Shown here one piece after another: positions 44,517-53,532 of a stretch of DNA of 64,000 bases (position 1 is the first letter of the stretch; each line of letters starts with the position of its first letter). The stretch spans positions 248,001 through 312,000 of the forward strand of contig JACJYY010000002.1 in assembly GCA_020635875.1 (NCBI GenBank), read 5' to 3'. The notes beneath the pieces are model-generated. The model worked only from the letters and a program-made list of their open reading frames with translations, was not told the DNA's origin and searched no databases. The stretch comes from Flavobacteriales bacterium. GTDB taxonomy: Bacteria; Bacteroidota; Bacteroidia; Flavobacteriales; Flavobacteriaceae. The position numbers were made by a program, and so were the translations under genes.

Positions 44517-45332
44517 ATGGATACACAAGAAATTATCTCACAATTTACGGATTTAGTTTTCTACTACGGCCCTAAGCTAATCGGAGCTATCATAGTTTGG
44601 TTTATAGGTTCTTTCGTGGTAAAGGGCTTAACAAAAGCTTTTGCTAATATGCTCGAAAAGAAAGGGACAGACCCTTCTCTAAAACCTTTTTTAATTAGTC
44701 TGATTGGTACACTACTAAGAGTATTATTAGTCATTACGGTATTAAGCACTTTAGGCATAGAAATGACTTCTTTTATTGCCATCTTGGGAGCGGCTGGTTT
44801 AGCTGTTGGTATGGCATTATCAGGGACATTACAAAACTTTGCCGGCGGTGTAATGATTCTAATTTTCAAACCTTTTAAAGTGGGTGATGTGATTGATGCT
44901 CAGGGATATGTAGGGTCAGTAAAAGAAATTCAAATTTTCAATACTATCCTAAAAACACCTGACAACAAGACAATTATTATTCCTAATGGAGGTTTATCTA
45001 ACTCATCGATGGTAAATTTCTCTACAGAAGAAAACAGAAGAGTCGATTGGACAATAGGCATCGCCTACGGTGATGATGTTGAGAAAGCAAAAGAAGTCAT
45101 CCAAAAATTATGTGACGCTGATAACCGTATATTAAAAGATCCTGCTGTTTTTATCGCTGTATCGGAATTAGCAGACAGTTCTGTTAATTTTACAGTCAGA
45201 GCATGGGTTAACGCCGCGGACTACTGGGGTGTATTTTTTGACATGAACGAAAATGTGTATAAAACATTTGATAAAGAAGGTCTTAATATACCATTTCCAC
45301 AAATGGACGTACACGTACATAAAGAGGTGTAA
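44517..45332 (+). CDS. Small-conductance mechanosensitive channel, MscS type
   Basis: Releases solutes on osmotic downshock. The 271 residues are close to E. coli MscS in length. Three membrane segments are followed by the pore helix with the Gly/Ala-rich TM3 (AILGAAGLAVGMALSGTLQNFAGGVMILIFKPFKVGDVI). The beta and alpha/beta vestibule follows (VKEIQIFNTILKTPDNKTIIIPNGGLSNSSMVN). A terminator follows the gene. Confidence 0.95.
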   Translation: MDTQEIISQFTDLVFYYGPKLIGAIIVWFIGSFVVKGLTKAFANMLEKKGTDPSLKPFLISLIGTLLRVLLVITVLSTLGIEMTSFIAILGAAGLAVGMALSGTLQNFAGGVMILIFKPFKVGDVIDAQGYVGSVKEIQIFNTILKTPDNKTIIIPNGGLSNSSMVNFSTEENRRVDWTIGIAYGDDVEKAKEVIQKLCDADNRILKDPAVFIAVSELADSSVNFTVRAWVNAADYWGVFFDMNENVYKTFDKEGLNIPFPQMDVHVHKEV

Positions 45333-45358
45333 ACCCAAATCGGATATCATAGAATGTT

Positions 45359-45387
45359 AAAAAGCGACGTAACCGTCGCTTTTTTTG
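45359..45387 (+). terminator. Terminator after the MscS gene
   Basis: AAGCGACG, a TAAC loop and CGTCGCTT, followed by a T tract, 27 bases after the stop. Confidence 0.8.
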
Positions 45388-45443
45388 TGCCCATATTTGG
45401 AAGTTACGATTTTTATTGCCTATTTTTAAGAAAAATTTAACAC

Positions 45444-47645
45444 ATGATTACATTCACTACCTTCTCTAAAAGCATTAAGCCACATCTTATCGTGATGGGA
45501 TTGTGCGCCACATTTTTTACTCAATCTGCGCAAGCACAAATCACTTCGGCTGATTGGGAAATCAAAAAAGAATCAAGCAACAGAAGAATCGCTACAAGAA
45601 TTGCTAAAGCATCCGTAGCTACTCAAATTTCTCTTCCTGATTTTTACGCTAAAATGAAAGCTGAAAAACAAATCATATCTCTACCTAATCCTAATAGAGA
45701 ATTTGAAGAATTTGAAATATCTCCTTCCAATATAGTCGCTGATGAAGTGGCTCACTTGTATACTATTAAAACCTTTACTGGGCATAAAATTGGAGACCCT
45801 TCTGTTCTTATCGCTTGTGATATAGATGAGTTAGGTTTTCATGCAGCCATATATGCACCAGAGAATACTTATTTTATTGAACCCGTGTCTGACACTGGGA
45901 GTCACATTGTTTATTTCAAAAAGGCATCTAATGCTAAACCAATTAAATGTTCTAGCAAAGATCACGATCACAGTCATGATAAAGCACACAGAGCTTTTAG
46001 TCCAGCTGGAATTACCGCAAAAAAAGATTTTAGGATAGCCATCACAGCTGCTGGAGAATTTTCGCAACAGTTTGGTGGTTCGCCATATAATGTGACGAAC
46101 GTTTTAAATGCAATCGCATCAGGGATCAACATGATAAGACCTATCTACCTAAGGGACGTAGGAGTATCATTTACTCTAGTAACAGACAACAGCTTAATTT
46201 TTGAAAATCCAGAGACCGATCCTTTTAATGACACACAAGCAGATGACTTTTTAGATATTGTTCATGCAACAATTGACAACGCAGTTGGCAGTGCCAATTA
46301 TGACTTAGGGCATCTTGTAATGTGGGCTAATACAGGCGGAATTGCTTATTTAGGAGCGGTATGTGCTCCTGATGCAAAAGGAGGTGGATTTTCCGGATCA
46401 GATTCTTCTGAAACTACTTTGTGGGTAGATTATGCTGCACATGAAATTGGGCATCAATTTGGTTCAAACCACAACTTCACGTCGGAAGAATGTGGAACGT
46501 CAGCAGATGGTTACCGCTACGAACCAGGAGAGGGATCTTCCTTAATGTCCTACGCTGGTGTTTGTGATGAAGCCGCTCGATACCAGTCTTATTCAGATCC
46601 TTTTTTCCATTATTCTTCTATTGAACAAATGATGGCAGTAATCAACAATACCAGTTGTTCTACTAGTGTATCTGCAGGCAATTCAAGTGATCCAGTAGCT
46701 GACGCTAAAGCAGATATTAAAATTCCTAAACAAACACCTTTTATCTTGGTAGGTAGCGGCTCTGATGCTAATGATGATAGTGGTCAGTTGACCTATGGGT
46801 GGCAGCAACACGACGGAAACGGATTAGCTACATCTGGCTCACCTTCCTGTCAATCAAAAACGGCCGCATTATTCAGATACCGTGAACCTAGTAGTAATAA
46901 TTTCAGATCATTCCCTGTATGGTCAGACGTTATGGCAGGCAATAATGACCAACAATGGGAGAAACTTCCTTGTACCACTAGAACAATTAATTTTTCGTTA
47001 ACTGTTCGGGACAATAATGAAACTTTTGGTCGTGTCGCCAATGATAAAATGAAAGTTACTGTGGAGAATACAGGCCCTTTTGAAATCTTAACACCCAATA
47101 CTGGCGGGACTGTTGACGGTGGCTCAACTCAAGAAGTTACCTGGTCCGTGAATGGTACTGATGCCCATTGTCCTAAAGTAGACATATTAGCCACATTAGA
47201 CGGGGGACAGACATTTCAGGTTTTGAATGAAAATGTAGATAATGACGGTAGTCAAAACATAACCGTACCGAATGAGAATTCAACTCAAGCTAGAATCCTA
47301 ATTCAATGCCACGTTGATGGTGGTTTCAGAGCAGCTTCTACGTTTTATGATATATCTGATGCAGACATGGCTATTAACGAATCAACGGTTGGCGTGGGTA
47401 ACTTTGAAAACATTGCTTTGAGCGTATATCCTAACCCTACTGATAGTGTAATTAATATAAAAGTTGGTAACTCAGAAAGCTTTGATACTCAATTAGTATC
47501 TATGACTGGAGTAGTTATAAAATCAAACAGCTTTACTACATCTGGAACAATAAATATCTCTGATGTATCTGCCGGTGTATATTTGTTACAAATCAACCAA
47601 AATAGTACAGGAAACAAAACGGTCAAAAAGATTGTAATTAAGTAG
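45444..47645 (+). CDS. Secreted reprolysin-like (M12) metallopeptidase with T9SS type-A sorting domain
   Basis: The 733 residues contain an N-terminal signal peptide (VMGLCATFFTQSAQAQ), a propeptide, and a zinc protease domain with HEIGHQFGSNH (H333, H337, H343), matching HExxHxxGxxH, plus a Met-turn region (SSLMSYAGVC). A C-terminal beta-sandwich region follows. The last ~75 residues (VYPNPTDSVINIKV to NKTVKKIVIK) are a type-A T9SS sorting domain. It is therefore a likely client of the GldKLMN/PorU machinery in this window. Its role may be degradation of external protein; the substrate is unknown. Confidence 0.93.
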   Translation: MITFTTFSKSIKPHLIVMGLCATFFTQSAQAQITSADWEIKKESSNRRIATRIAKASVATQISLPDFYAKMKAEKQIISLPNPNREFEEFEISPSNIVADEVAHLYTIKTFTGHKIGDPSVLIACDIDELGFHAAIYAPENTYFIEPVSDTGSHIVYFKKASNAKPIKCSSKDHDHSHDKAHRAFSPAGITAKKDFRIAITAAGEFSQQFGGSPYNVTNVLNAIASGINMIRPIYLRDVGVSFTLVTDNSLIFENPETDPFNDTQADDFLDIVHATIDNAVGSANYDLGHLVMWANTGGIAYLGAVCAPDAKGGGFSGSDSSETTLWVDYAAHEIGHQFGSNHNFTSEECGTSADGYRYEPGEGSSLMSYAGVCDEAARYQSYSDPFFHYSSIEQMMAVINNTSCSTSVSAGNSSDPVADAKADIKIPKQTPFILVGSGSDANDDSGQLTYGWQQHDGNGLATSGSPSCQSKTAALFRYREPSSNNFRSFPVWSDVMAGNNDQQWEKLPCTTRTINFSLTVRDNNETFGRVANDKMKVTVENTGPFEILTPNTGGTVDGGSTQEVTWSVNGTDAHCPKVDILATLDGGQTFQVLNENVDNDGSQNITVPNENSTQARILIQCHVDGGFRAASTFYDISDADMAINESTVGVGNFENIALSVYPNPTDSVINIKVGNSESFDTQLVSMTGVVIKSNSFTTSGTINISDVSAGVYLLQINQNSTGNKTVKKIVIK

Positions 47646-47683
47646 TAATTTGAATAAACCATTGTAAAATTTCAATTTTTTTT

Positions 47684-47735
47684 AAAAAGAGTCTTACTTT
47701 TAGCTCATTGAGCCGTCAAGCAAGACTCTTTTTAA
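47684..47735 (+). terminator. Terminator after the metallopeptidase gene
   Basis: AAAAAGAGTCTT (47684 on) and AAGACTCTTTTT (47724-47735) form a strong stem with a 28-base loop that holds a small inner repeat (GCTCATTGAGC), ending in a T tract. Confidence 0.7.
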
Positions 47736-47757
47736 AATTAACACTCTTTTAAACTTT

Positions 47758-48198
47758 ATGAAATTAATAAAACCAATTGCCCTAACCATCGTTGCGTTAA
47801 CCACTTTATCTTGTGCTTCTAATAAAATGAAGACAGTAGTTGGAGATATTAATCAAGGAATTGTGTCCTACAAAAAATATAAAGGAAAGTGTCCGACTTG
47901 TCCTAATTACACTATTAAAGTTTATCCTGACAGAAACTTTGTGTTTAATGGGATAGAAAACGTAGAACCTATCGGAGAAAAATCAAGAGTTCTTTCTAAG
48001 AGTGAGTATAAGGCTATTGTAAAAGAATTTGAACAAAATCACTTTTTTTACTTACAAAATGAGTACCTATCCAACACTATGGATGTAGCGGTATCTAATC
48101 TTTTCTATAACGGTAAAGCAGTTCGTTTTCAAGAAAAAGAATGTCCCGAAAAACTCAAAGGGGTAGTTAGTAAAATTGAAAATTTAAACGTGGAATAA
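47758..48198 (+). CDS. Small lipoprotein, DUF6438-like
   Basis: The 146 residues have a lipobox (TTLSCAS, C19) and a short domain beginning with GIVSYKKYKGKCPTCPNYTIKVYPD, including a CPTC pair followed by Tyr. This resembles the DUF6438 family of Bacteroidota lipoproteins, whose function is unknown. It has no evident operon partner. Confidence 0.65.
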   Translation: MKLIKPIALTIVALTTLSCASNKMKTVVGDINQGIVSYKKYKGKCPTCPNYTIKVYPDRNFVFNGIENVEPIGEKSRVLSKSEYKAIVKEFEQNHFFYLQNEYLSNTMDVAVSNLFYNGKAVRFQEKECPEKLKGVVSKIENLNVE

Positions 48199-48234
48199 AC
48201 ACGCCTCATTTTTCAGGGTTTCAATACACTTATG

Positions 48235-48242
48235 TATTTTTG
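48235..48242 (+). promoter_or_regulatory. -7 element upstream of the DUF3817 gene
   Basis: TATTTTTG, 20 bases before the ATG at 48262. Confidence 0.45.
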
Positions 48243-48261
48243 TGACTTCACTACATAAATT

Positions 48262-48543
48262 ATGGCCACACTCGTAACTATTTTCAGGCTAATCGCTTTT
48301 TTAGAGGGAGTTTCTTACATCCTGTTATTGTTCATCGCTACTCCAATAAAGTATCTATTGAATAACCCCACTTACGTTAAAATACTTGGCATGCCCCATG
48401 GTATCTTATTTATTTTGTACATAGTAATTGCCTTTATTCTTAAATCTGAAGCATCTTGGTCAAAAAAAGCCTTTACACAAATACTTTTGGCTTCCTTAGT
48501 ACCTTTTGGCACCTTTTATATTGATCGCAAATACTTAAAATAA
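48262..48543 (+). CDS. DUF3817 small membrane protein
   Basis: The 93 residues form three hydrophobic segments, with RLIAFLEGVSYILLLFIATPIKYL, GMPHGILFILYIVIAF and SLVPFGTFYIDRKYLK. These are the signatures of DUF3817. Function unknown. It ends 6 bases before the next channel gene, so they are probably co-transcribed. Confidence 0.85.
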   Translation: MATLVTIFRLIAFLEGVSYILLLFIATPIKYLLNNPTYVKILGMPHGILFILYIVIAFILKSEASWSKKAFTQILLASLVPFGTFYIDRKYLK

Positions 48544-48549
48544 CAAACT

Positions 48550-49800
48550 GTGGAGTTCAATAAACATATACTTTTTGATCATCTATTATCTGTAGGCTTA
48601 TCCGAAAACCTTGCAAAGTACACCAACATGTTCAGTTTATTGGTATTGGTTTTCGTATTTATTATGCTAGTTGATTTTGTGGTACGAAAAATATTGTTGC
48701 AGGCGTTCACGCAATTTGCTCAACAATCTAAAACGCAATTTGACGACTTTTTAGTGCAAAATAAAGTAACCCGAAATATCGCACATATTGTTCCTTTACT
48801 TATTGCTATAGAATTTGCACCCGTTGTTTTTCTAGACTTTCCTAGCTTTGAAAAACCAGCAGAAAAAGCACTCTCCATATTCAGCATTGTATTATCGCTA
48901 TGGATTGCCCGAAGCATCTTAAACGCCATCAAAGATTACCTAAAAACCATCCCAAATCTTAAAGACAAACCCATCTCTAGCTATATTCAGGTGATCATGA
49001 TCATCGCATGGGTAATTGGTATCATGTCTTCCTTTGCTATAATTACAAATACATCTATCTGGAAATTTTTTACGGCATTGGGTGCCGCTTCCGCTGTAAT
49101 TATTTTGGTATTCAAAGATACTATCATGGGATTTGTGGCAAGTATTCAAGTGTCAGTTAATGACATGGTGCGTATTGGCGATTGGATTACCTTTGACAAA
49201 TTTGGTGCCGATGGAGATGTCATTGAAATCACTTTAGCAACGGTCAAAGTTCAAAACTTTGATAAAACCATTACCACTATCCCTACCTATGCCCTTATAT
49301 CAGATTCTTTCAAAAACTGGAGAGGAATGGTTTCGTCTGACGGAAGACGAATCAAACGATCTCTTTTCATTTTGCAAAACAGTGTGAAATACCTCACTGA
49401 CCAAGAAATTGAGCAACTCAAAAAAATTGATCTTATTTCACAATATCTAAATGTAAAACAAAAAGACATTACCCTTTATAACACTCAAATAAATGCCAAT
49501 AAGGAGTTATTAATCAACGGTAGAAACTTGACCAATATAGGCGTATTTAGAAAATATATCGATCAATATTTAAAACATCATTCCGCCATCAATAAAGACA
49601 TGATGATTATGGTAAGGCAGTTGGCACCAACGGCAGAAGGAATTCCTTTAGAGATTTATGCTTTTAGCAGTGACAAACGATGGGAAAATTACGAATACAT
49701 CATGGCGGACATCTTTGATCACCTATTAGCTGCTGTACCTTACTTTGATTTAAAAGTTTTTGAACTACCCAACAATAGTAACTTTACAACATCTTCTTGA
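48550..49800 (+). CDS. Mechanosensitive channel family protein (larger, YbdG/MscM-like)
   Basis: The 416 residues start at GTG (48550), directly after DUF3817. About five membrane segments precede the MscS core (FTALGAASAVIILVFKDTIMGFVASIQVSVNDMVRIGDWITF) and a C-terminal cytoplasmic domain (TVKVQNFDKTITTIPTYALISDSFKNWRGM). Compared with the 44.5-kb channel it has an enlarged N-terminal membrane part and a longer C-terminus, as in YbdG-type proteins. Confidence 0.9.
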   Translation: MEFNKHILFDHLLSVGLSENLAKYTNMFSLLVLVFVFIMLVDFVVRKILLQAFTQFAQQSKTQFDDFLVQNKVTRNIAHIVPLLIAIEFAPVVFLDFPSFEKPAEKALSIFSIVLSLWIARSILNAIKDYLKTIPNLKDKPISSYIQVIMIIAWVIGIMSSFAIITNTSIWKFFTALGAASAVIILVFKDTIMGFVASIQVSVNDMVRIGDWITFDKFGADGDVIEITLATVKVQNFDKTITTIPTYALISDSFKNWRGMVSSDGRRIKRSLFILQNSVKYLTDQEIEQLKKIDLISQYLNVKQKDITLYNTQINANKELLINGRNLTNIGVFRKYIDQYLKHHSAINKDMMIMVRQLAPTAEGIPLEIYAFSSDKRWENYEYIMADIFDHLLAAVPYFDLKVFELPNNSNFTTSS

Positions 49801-49839
49801 AATTAAATTTTCGTATTTTTAGTGACCAACCAAAACCCT

Positions 49840-51627
49840 ATGAAAATACGAATTCACCTTTATTTAGTATTTCTTTTTGTTTGCCTTTCGGCGAAAGCTC
49901 AAGACGTGTCAATACTTAAGCAATTCAATGGGCCTTATGATTTTACCTTTATAGGCAATACATTAAACAAGGAGGAAAATACTTTTGGAGCTTGTGAGAT
50001 ATTGACGAGTTCATCAGCCGAATTAGCTCTTGATGCTGAAAACAAAATTGAAAAAGCCTACTTATACTGGGCGGGGTCTGGTTTAGGTGATTTTGAGGTT
50101 AAACTCAATGATATTGATCTCAATGCCGAAAGAACGTTTTCTGCCTCCCTCACCTACAAGGGAAAATTATACTCCTATTTTAGTGCTTTTGTAGATATCA
50201 CAGATATTATTACCACCCAAGGAAACACGACCTATACCCTCAGCGAACTCGATCTAAGAGAAGTGATAAAAGGACAGTACTGTAATACTCAGACGAATTT
50301 TGGCGGTTGGGCAATTTTAATCGTTTACAAAAATCAAAGCTTCCCCAATTACCAACTAAATGTCTACGATGGATTACAATTAGTACCTGAAACCATTACC
50401 ATAATTGTGGATAATCTTAACGTGCAAGAGACCAAAGATGCAAGAATCGGTTTTATTGCTTGGGAAGGAGACAAGGGAGGAACAATTAATGAAACCCTTC
50501 GTATAAATGATACCATCTTGAGCAACCCTCCTCTGAATCCAGCGACAAATGCCTTTAATGGAACTAACAGTATTACGGGTAGCGACCAACTTTATAGTAT
50601 GGATCTAGACATCTATGATATCGAGGATTATATCGAAGTGGGCGATACAAGCGCTGTTGTTCAATTGACCTCTGGCAATGATGTGATATTGATCAATACC
50701 GTAGTTACAAGAATTAATAGTCTAGTTCCTGATGCCACTATTTCTGCTCAAACTGGTCCCATTGCTTGTGGCTCTAGGAGTATCGATATTGACTTAACAC
50801 TAAATAATATCGGTCAAGCTGACCTGCCCATTAACACTCCAATTACATTAAGCATTGACGGCGATGTTTTGCAAACCATAAATTCAACACAGCTCATAGT
50901 GCCTAGTGCTAGTGAATCACTAACTACACAATTAACAATTCCAGATATTTATGGCGATTCCTTTACGATAGCAGTTACTGTAGATCCTGCTAATAGCATT
51001 CAAGAACTAGACGAAAACAATAATAGAATAAATTTACCTATAGTACTTTTGGCCAATAGCCTAAACTTTCCCATCCAAGATGTTGTGCTATGCAACACCG
51101 GAAATGGACAAGGTGTTTATGATGTTAGTAACGTAATTAACCGCATCAAACAAGACACCAATCAAAGTATTTCGTTGTATGGAACTGAACAGGATGCGCT
51201 GTTGAAAATAAATCCTATTGACACTACCGTCCCTCTACAGATAACAGGACCGATACAAATAGTATACGGCAGGATTGAACAACAAGAGTGCTTTAACATC
51301 AATAGCTTTAGCATTGCTGTAGAGAATTGTCCAACTGCCATCCGAAACTTCCTTTCTCCTAATAACGATGGAGTCAACGATTTCATTGATTTTAACGAAA
51401 ACAAAAACGCATTTCCTAATATGGAAATAGAAATCTACTCGAGATGGGGGCAATTGGTATGGCAGGGCAACTATGATTACAGTATATGGGACGGACGTGC
51501 TAACCATGGTCTAATTCAAACCGGACAAGGCGACCTCCCCGACGGTGTTTATTTTTATGTGGTTCATTTGAATGACACTTTAATCACCAGTCCTATCAAG
51601 GGTTTTATTCATTTATCAAAAGACTAA
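49840..51627 (+). CDS. Large secreted protein with CARDB-like region and T9SS type-B sorting domain (copy 1)
   Basis: The 595 residues comprise a signal peptide (LYLVFLFVCLSAKAQ), an N-terminal beta-rich domain (EKAYLYWAGSGLGDFEVKLNDIDL to NFGGWAILIVYKNQSFPNYQLNVYDGLQ), a CARDB-like module (DLTLNNIGQADLPINTPITLSIDGD to ELDENNNRINLPI), and a C-terminal type-B T9SS domain (FLSPNNDGVNDFIDFNE to VYFYVVHLND). The ATG at 49840 is chosen over a GTG upstream, because it gives the signal peptide and follows a TATTTTTA box. It is probably surface-attached or secreted. Function unknown. The next gene is a paralogue. Confidence 0.88.
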   Translation: MKIRIHLYLVFLFVCLSAKAQDVSILKQFNGPYDFTFIGNTLNKEENTFGACEILTSSSAELALDAENKIEKAYLYWAGSGLGDFEVKLNDIDLNAERTFSASLTYKGKLYSYFSAFVDITDIITTQGNTTYTLSELDLREVIKGQYCNTQTNFGGWAILIVYKNQSFPNYQLNVYDGLQLVPETITIIVDNLNVQETKDARIGFIAWEGDKGGTINETLRINDTILSNPPLNPATNAFNGTNSITGSDQLYSMDLDIYDIEDYIEVGDTSAVVQLTSGNDVILINTVVTRINSLVPDATISAQTGPIACGSRSIDIDLTLNNIGQADLPINTPITLSIDGDVLQTINSTQLIVPSASESLTTQLTIPDIYGDSFTIAVTVDPANSIQELDENNNRINLPIVLLANSLNFPIQDVVLCNTGNGQGVYDVSNVINRIKQDTNQSISLYGTEQDALLKINPIDTTVPLQITGPIQIVYGRIEQQECFNINSFSIAVENCPTAIRNFLSPNNDGVNDFIDFNENKNAFPNMEIEIYSRWGQLVWQGNYDYSIWDGRANHGLIQTGQGDLPDGVYFYVVHLNDTLITSPIKGFIHLSKD

Positions 51628-51675
51628 ATCCTATTGTCAAAATTCGTTACATTTAGGTCAACCAACTCGAGTACG

Positions 51676-53475
51676 ATGAGATTCCTTTTTACCCTTTCAA
51701 TCTTCCTTATTTTTGCTTTTGCAAAAGCTCAAGATATTTCCCTACTGGAACAATTCAACGGGCGATATGACTTTACACTTATCGGAAACACCCTTAATTC
51801 TGACGAGAACACATTTGGCGAATGCGTCATCCTTACGCAATCATCTGCCACATTACAATTAAACCCCGAGGATGAAATTGAAAAAGTTTTTCTCTATTGG
51901 GCAGGGTCAGGAACAGGGGATCTCGAAGTGCAACTTAATGGAAACACTATTGCAGCAGAAAGAACTTTTGCTACAATAATGGAAGAATATGATTTTTGGC
52001 AAGGTGTTTATTTTCAATTACCCTTCTTTAGTGCCTATGCAGATGTAACATCCTTGGTTAAATCTCAAGGAAACACCAACTATACACTGAGTGATTTAGA
52101 CCTAACGAATGTCATTCCTTATTATTGTTTTAACAGTACGAATTTTGGAGGATGGGCACTACTTGTGGTGTATAAAAACGAAAATTTCCCTTTGTACCAA
52201 CTCAATGTATATGATGGTTTACAAATGGTACCTGAGTCGATAAGCATAAACTTGGACAACCTTAATGTTATTGATAACCAAAATGCACGAATAGGATTTA
52301 TCGCCTGGGAAGGTGATCAAGGAATTGCCGTCAATGAAACCTTGCGTATTAATGGCAATATACTGAGCAACCCTCCGTTAAACCCAACCACTAATGCCTT
52401 TAACGGGACGAATAGCATCACAGGCAGCTCGACTCTTTATAATATGGATTTGGACATCTATCCAATCGAAAACAACATCGCTATTGGCGATACTCAAGCA
52501 CGCATCGAGTTGACTTCAGGTCAAGATGTAATAATGGTTAATACTGTAATCACTCGATTGAACAGCCAATTGCCTGATGCTACTGTTGCTGCAATTAACC
52601 ATCTCCCTGTATGCGGCTCAAGAACGGTTGATTTAAACATCACAACTTCTAATTTAAATAGTACCGCTATTCTTCCACAAAACACGCCTGTATTGATTCG
52701 ACTCAACGGGGAGGACATTCATACTTTCTTGACGTCTGAAGAACTTGCTATTGGCGCTAGTCTAACCCAACAAATTGAACTCAATATTGACGAAAAATTT
52801 GGTACAAGCCTTACTTTTCAATTCGTTGTTGACCCCGCTAATATCGTCCCTGAAATAAATGACTCTAATAACGAAAATACTTTGTCTTTTGATTTAGTGG
52901 AAAACAAACTGTCATTTACCTTATATGATGATTATACTTGTAATAGAGGTGGGTTTAATGGAATATATGAGCTAGATAAACAAACTCAAGCCAACAATCC
53001 TAATCCTGGACAAACGATAACCTACCACGAGAGCCTACAAGAAGCAATCAATAACTCTAATGCAATAGATAGCAGTACACCTTTTTCCTTGACGGAAAAA
53101 AATAAAATTATATACGGTAGAATCGAACAGCATGATTGTTTTAACACTTCTTCATTCTTATTGTCTATCATTAATTGCCCTCCTGTAATTAGAAATTTCA
53201 TTACGCCTAACAATGATGGGTATAATGATGTAATTGACTTTAACGAAATCAAAAACGTATTCCCTAATATGGAAATCGAAATCTACTCTCGATGGGGACA
53301 ATTGGTCTGGAAAGGCAATCATGACTTTAGCGTATGGAACGGATTTGCCAATCAAGGGGCTCTCCCAACTGGCGGAGGAGACCTCCCTGGAGGCACCTAT
53401 TTTTATGTCATCAACCTCAATGACGAGAACCACCCTGAAGCTATGAAAGGCTATTTATATTTATCGAAAGATTAA
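51676..53475 (+). CDS. Large secreted protein with CARDB-like region and T9SS type-B sorting domain (copy 2)
   Basis: Tandem paralogue of the gene before it, 599 residues with the same domain order and many shared stretches (NPPLNPTTNAFNGTNSITGS, EIEIYSRWGQLVW). The signal peptide is RFLFTLSIFLIFAFAKAQ. The longer frame starts with a TTG at 51634; the ATG at 51676 is preferred. The two copies diverge most in the CARDB part and in the segment before the sorting domain, which suggests the ends are constrained and the middle varies. Confidence 0.88.
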   Translation: MRFLFTLSIFLIFAFAKAQDISLLEQFNGRYDFTLIGNTLNSDENTFGECVILTQSSATLQLNPEDEIEKVFLYWAGSGTGDLEVQLNGNTIAAERTFATIMEEYDFWQGVYFQLPFFSAYADVTSLVKSQGNTNYTLSDLDLTNVIPYYCFNSTNFGGWALLVVYKNENFPLYQLNVYDGLQMVPESISINLDNLNVIDNQNARIGFIAWEGDQGIAVNETLRINGNILSNPPLNPTTNAFNGTNSITGSSTLYNMDLDIYPIENNIAIGDTQARIELTSGQDVIMVNTVITRLNSQLPDATVAAINHLPVCGSRTVDLNITTSNLNSTAILPQNTPVLIRLNGEDIHTFLTSEELAIGASLTQQIELNIDEKFGTSLTFQFVVDPANIVPEINDSNNENTLSFDLVENKLSFTLYDDYTCNRGGFNGIYELDKQTQANNPNPGQTITYHESLQEAINNSNAIDSSTPFSLTEKNKIIYGRIEQHDCFNTSSFLLSIINCPPVIRNFITPNNDGYNDVIDFNEIKNVFPNMEIEIYSRWGQLVWKGNHDFSVWNGFANQGALPTGGGDLPGGTYFYVINLNDENHPEAMKGYLYLSKD

Positions 53476-53500
53476 GCTATTTATTCCTCAATTTCTCTTC

Positions 53501-53508
53501 TATCTTTG
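53501..53508 (+). promoter_or_regulatory. -7 element upstream of uvrB
   Basis: TATCTTTG, 25 bases before the uvrB ATG. Confidence 0.5.
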
Positions 53509-53532
53509 TAACTTACCACAAAGTTATTTCCC

